In this document: positions 62,458 to 64,000 of the stretch, piece after piece
Numbering within the stretch: the stretch's first letter is position 1
Layout of the letters: the number at the start of each line of letters is the position of its first letter
NCBI RefSeq assembly: GCF_019343455.1
Contig: NZ_CP049362.1
Location: forward strand, 372,001 to 436,000
DNA: 64,000 bases
Reading direction: 5' to 3'
From: Alcaligenes ammonioxydans
Lineage (GTDB): Bacteria; Pseudomonadota; Gammaproteobacteria; Burkholderiales; Burkholderiaceae_B
The notes under the pieces: generated by a model
Told to the model about the DNA's origin: nothing
Database searches by the model: none
The model's input: the letters and a program-made list of their open reading frames with translations, nothing else
Program-made: the position numbers and the translations under genes

Positions 62458-63672
62458 TTACAGGCGCTCGCGTCGATCTCCGCTCATTGTTCCTAGTACC
62501 GGGGCCGGAATATCACGCCCGATAATCAGCACTTTGAACAACTCGCCCATTTCCGCCTCAGACAGCAGCTTGTTGGCAGCACTCATGGTCTGCGCCCATT
62601 GCTGCTGGGCGGCAGGGGAGGGATCGTCGGGAGGGGAGGCCAGGTAGTGCGTAATACCGCAGTTCATCAGGAACCGGGCCTGGCTGGTATAGCCCAGCAC
62701 ATCCAGCCCTGCCTCCAGAGCGGCGTCAGCCATGGCTGTGAAGTCCACGTGGGCGGTAATGTCTTGCAGACCCGCCAGCACCAGAGGTTCGGCATGGGCA
62801 AAATGACGGAAATGGCACATCAAGGTGCCTTTATCGCGTTGTGGGTGGTAGTACTCGCGCTGTGGAAACCCGTAGTCGATCAGAATGGCAGCGCCGTGCT
62901 TTAACCAGGTGCCCATGCTACGCACCCAGGCTTCAGCCTGCAGATTGATCTCGGACAGGTAAAAAGGCTGCGCCTGAACACGTTCGGCGACCAGCAACGC
63001 CAGATGTTCAGGAGCGGGCCGGGTTGCCAGATAGAAGGGCGCGGGCAGGCCCTGGGCGGTGCTGTCGTCTGCGGCAATGACGCCCACTTCCAGCACCTTG
63101 CCCTCTACGTCAAAGGTGAACAGGCTGACGGGCATGGCGTCCAGAACTTCATTGGCAATCACGCAGCCCTTGAAGCTATCAGGCGTGCTGTCCAGCCATT
63201 GGACTTGAGCCTGCAGGCAAGCCAGACGTTCTTGCTGGCGGGCGCGCAAATCAGGGGATACTTCCAGAATGAAATACTGCGGTTCGATGCCTTGCTGGCG
63301 CAGTTCGGTAATCAGCGCGTAAGCCAGGGCGCCGCTGCCCGCGCCAAACTCCAGAATGGACAGGGACTGGCTGCCTGCCAGGACTTCTTTGACCTGATGG
63401 CTCAGGGTTTGTGCAAACAGGGGCGAGAGCTCCGGCGCAGTGGTGAAGTCTCCTGTTGGCTGATTGCTGCCGAATTTGGTGCTGCCGCCGGTGTAATACC
63501 CCAGATGCGGTGCATACAGCGCATGGTGCATCCATTGATCGAAGGGCAAAAAGCCGCCTTCATCTTCAATGCGCTCCAGCAGGTAGTGGTTGACCTGTGC
63601 AAGGTGCTTTTTCAGCTCGTCCGACAGTGGGGGCAGGCCGTGTGGCAGGGCGGGGGCGGACAGTACATTCAT
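62458..63672 (-). CDS. SAM-dependent methyltransferase, MidA/NDUFAF7-like (COG1565)
   Basis: 404 residues. DEGGFLPFDQWMHHALYAPHLGYYTGG and the FGSNQPTGDFTTAPELSPLF stretch are the family signature, followed by motif I ILEFGAGSGALAYAL (about 108), VIANEVLDAMPV and LIDYGFPQREYYHPQR. Mitochondrial relatives methylate a complex I arginine; the bacterial substrate is uncertain. Three to four bases downstream of a small membrane protein gene, with which it forms an operon. Confidence 0.9.
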   Translation of the reverse strand: MNVLSAPALPHGLPPLSDELKKHLAQVNHYLLERIEDEGGFLPFDQWMHHALYAPHLGYYTGGSTKFGSNQPTGDFTTAPELSPLFAQTLSHQVKEVLAGSQSLSILEFGAGSGALAYALITELRQQGIEPQYFILEVSPDLRARQQERLACLQAQVQWLDSTPDSFKGCVIANEVLDAMPVSLFTFDVEGKVLEVGVIAADDSTAQGLPAPFYLATRPAPEHLALLVAERVQAQPFYLSEINLQAEAWVRSMGTWLKHGAAILIDYGFPQREYYHPQRDKGTLMCHFRHFAHAEPLVLAGLQDITAHVDFTAMADAALEAGLDVLGYTSQARFLMNCGITHYLASPPDDPSPAAQQQWAQTMSAANKLLSEAEMGELFKVLIIGRDIPAPVLGTMSGDRRERL

Positions 63673-63676
63673 GGCG

Positions 63677-63898
63677 TCAGTGGGGCTTGTCGTTAGGGGT
63701 CTCGGAAGAAGCCGGGTTGGCGCTTCTTGCGCTGGCTTTTTTGGCCTGGGTCACTTGGTGCAGGGTGCGGATCATGCCCACCAGCATCCCAATCAGGATG
63801 GACGTGGCTGCAGCCAGGATGAAGTTGCCGTAGATAAACCATAGTGGCAGGCACAGAACGGCCATCAGCAATATGGGTTTTTGCAGCAGGACTTTCAT
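63677..63898 (-). CDS. small two-helix membrane protein
   Basis: 73 residues: helices PILLMAVLCLPLWFIYGNF and LAAATSILIGMLVGMIRTL, then a hydrophilic Ser/Ala/Lys-rich tail. GAGGGTG lies just before the ATG. No family recognised. First gene of the transcript with the MidA-like methyltransferase. Confidence 0.7.
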   Translation of the reverse strand: MKVLLQKPILLMAVLCLPLWFIYGNFILAAATSILIGMLVGMIRTLHQVTQAKKASARSANPASSETPNDKPH

Positions 63899-64000
63899 AC
63901 ACCCTCAAACAATAGCGTGGAATCCGGGCCAATTGTAGCCCAGGCCAGCGGGGAGCTTGAGCTTGTCCCCCGCTGCGTTACCATGAGCGTTTTGTCTGCT
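63899..64000. other. right edge, possible start of a plus-strand gene
   Basis: An ATG at 63983 opens a frame (MSVLSA) that leaves the window. There is no clear ribosome site and it is too short to judge. Confidence 0.25.

Overview
The window looks like chromosome of a betaproteobacterium of the order Burkholderiales, most like the family Alcaligenaceae (Alcaligenes or a close relative). This is inferred from protein sequence character, moderately high GC and gene order: metX-metW, dapF-DUF484-xerC, ahcY-holin-like gene-metF and hslV-hslU. Nearly all of it is ordinary core genome. There is no rRNA, prophage, insertion sequence or CRISPR array, and one tRNA gene (Arg, anticodon CCG).

Layout: 1-1402 is the C-terminal part of a Rep/UvrD helicase. 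1641-3215 is a small unknown gene behind three AGGG-N4-CCCT palindromes, followed by a repeat-rich stretch: a nested palindrome, two heptamer arrays and a 206-bp unit present three times that copies the 3' end of gltD. 3111-9350 is gltD-gltB (glutamate synthase). 9571-14344 holds acyl-CoA metabolism genes (enoyl-CoA hydratase, nitronate monooxygenase family, family III CoA-transferase, 3-hydroxyacyl-CoA dehydrogenase). 14602-16210 is a two-haem cytochrome c, tRNA-Arg and a possible structured small RNA. 16229-19098 is a zinc-type TonB receptor behind a Zur box, coupled to a methyltransferase. 19260-28004 is gshA, a lipoprotein, a small LuxR-type protein, metX-metW-AmpG-like transporter-TRIC channel, an LrgAB/CidAB pair and two RidA proteins. 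28122-34389 is an Ap4A phosphorylase-like gene, two unusual response regulators in AT-rich surroundings, and a sodium:solute symporter with a 40-residue partner. 34390-41684 carries AlaX, LysR, AhpD-like, a class III aminotransferase, RpiR, a C45 acyltransferase, a PduO-type adenosyltransferase, GNAT and CusF-like genes. 41930-49390 is hslVU, dksA, a COG0523 metallochaperone, zur and the znuCBA operon. 49392-53773 is xerC, DUF484, dapF and two lipid A acyltransferases. 53840-58155 is metK, ahcY, a membrane protein and metF. 58295-63898 is 5-formyl-THF cyclo-ligase, a lytic transglycosylase, cca, a MidA-like methyltransferase and a small membrane protein.

Two systems stand out. First, the S-adenosylmethionine cycle is under RNA control at three places. 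metX has a compact SAM-II (SAM-alpha) riboswitch whose 3' end is the ribosome binding site. metK has a leader that matches the SAM-II skeleton element by element but carries an extra inserted hairpin. ahcY has an SAH riboswitch with a visible competing hairpin. Second, zinc homeostasis is spread over two loci that share an identical 19-bp Zur box (19080-19098 and 46505-46523). They hold the outer-membrane receptor plus a coupled methyltransferase, and the zur/znuCBA divergon, which includes an unreported-looking 49-residue membrane peptide gene. A COG0523 GTPase and a DksA that has lost three of its four zinc-finger cysteines lie next to it.

All functional calls rest on reading motifs and context by eye; no database search was run.
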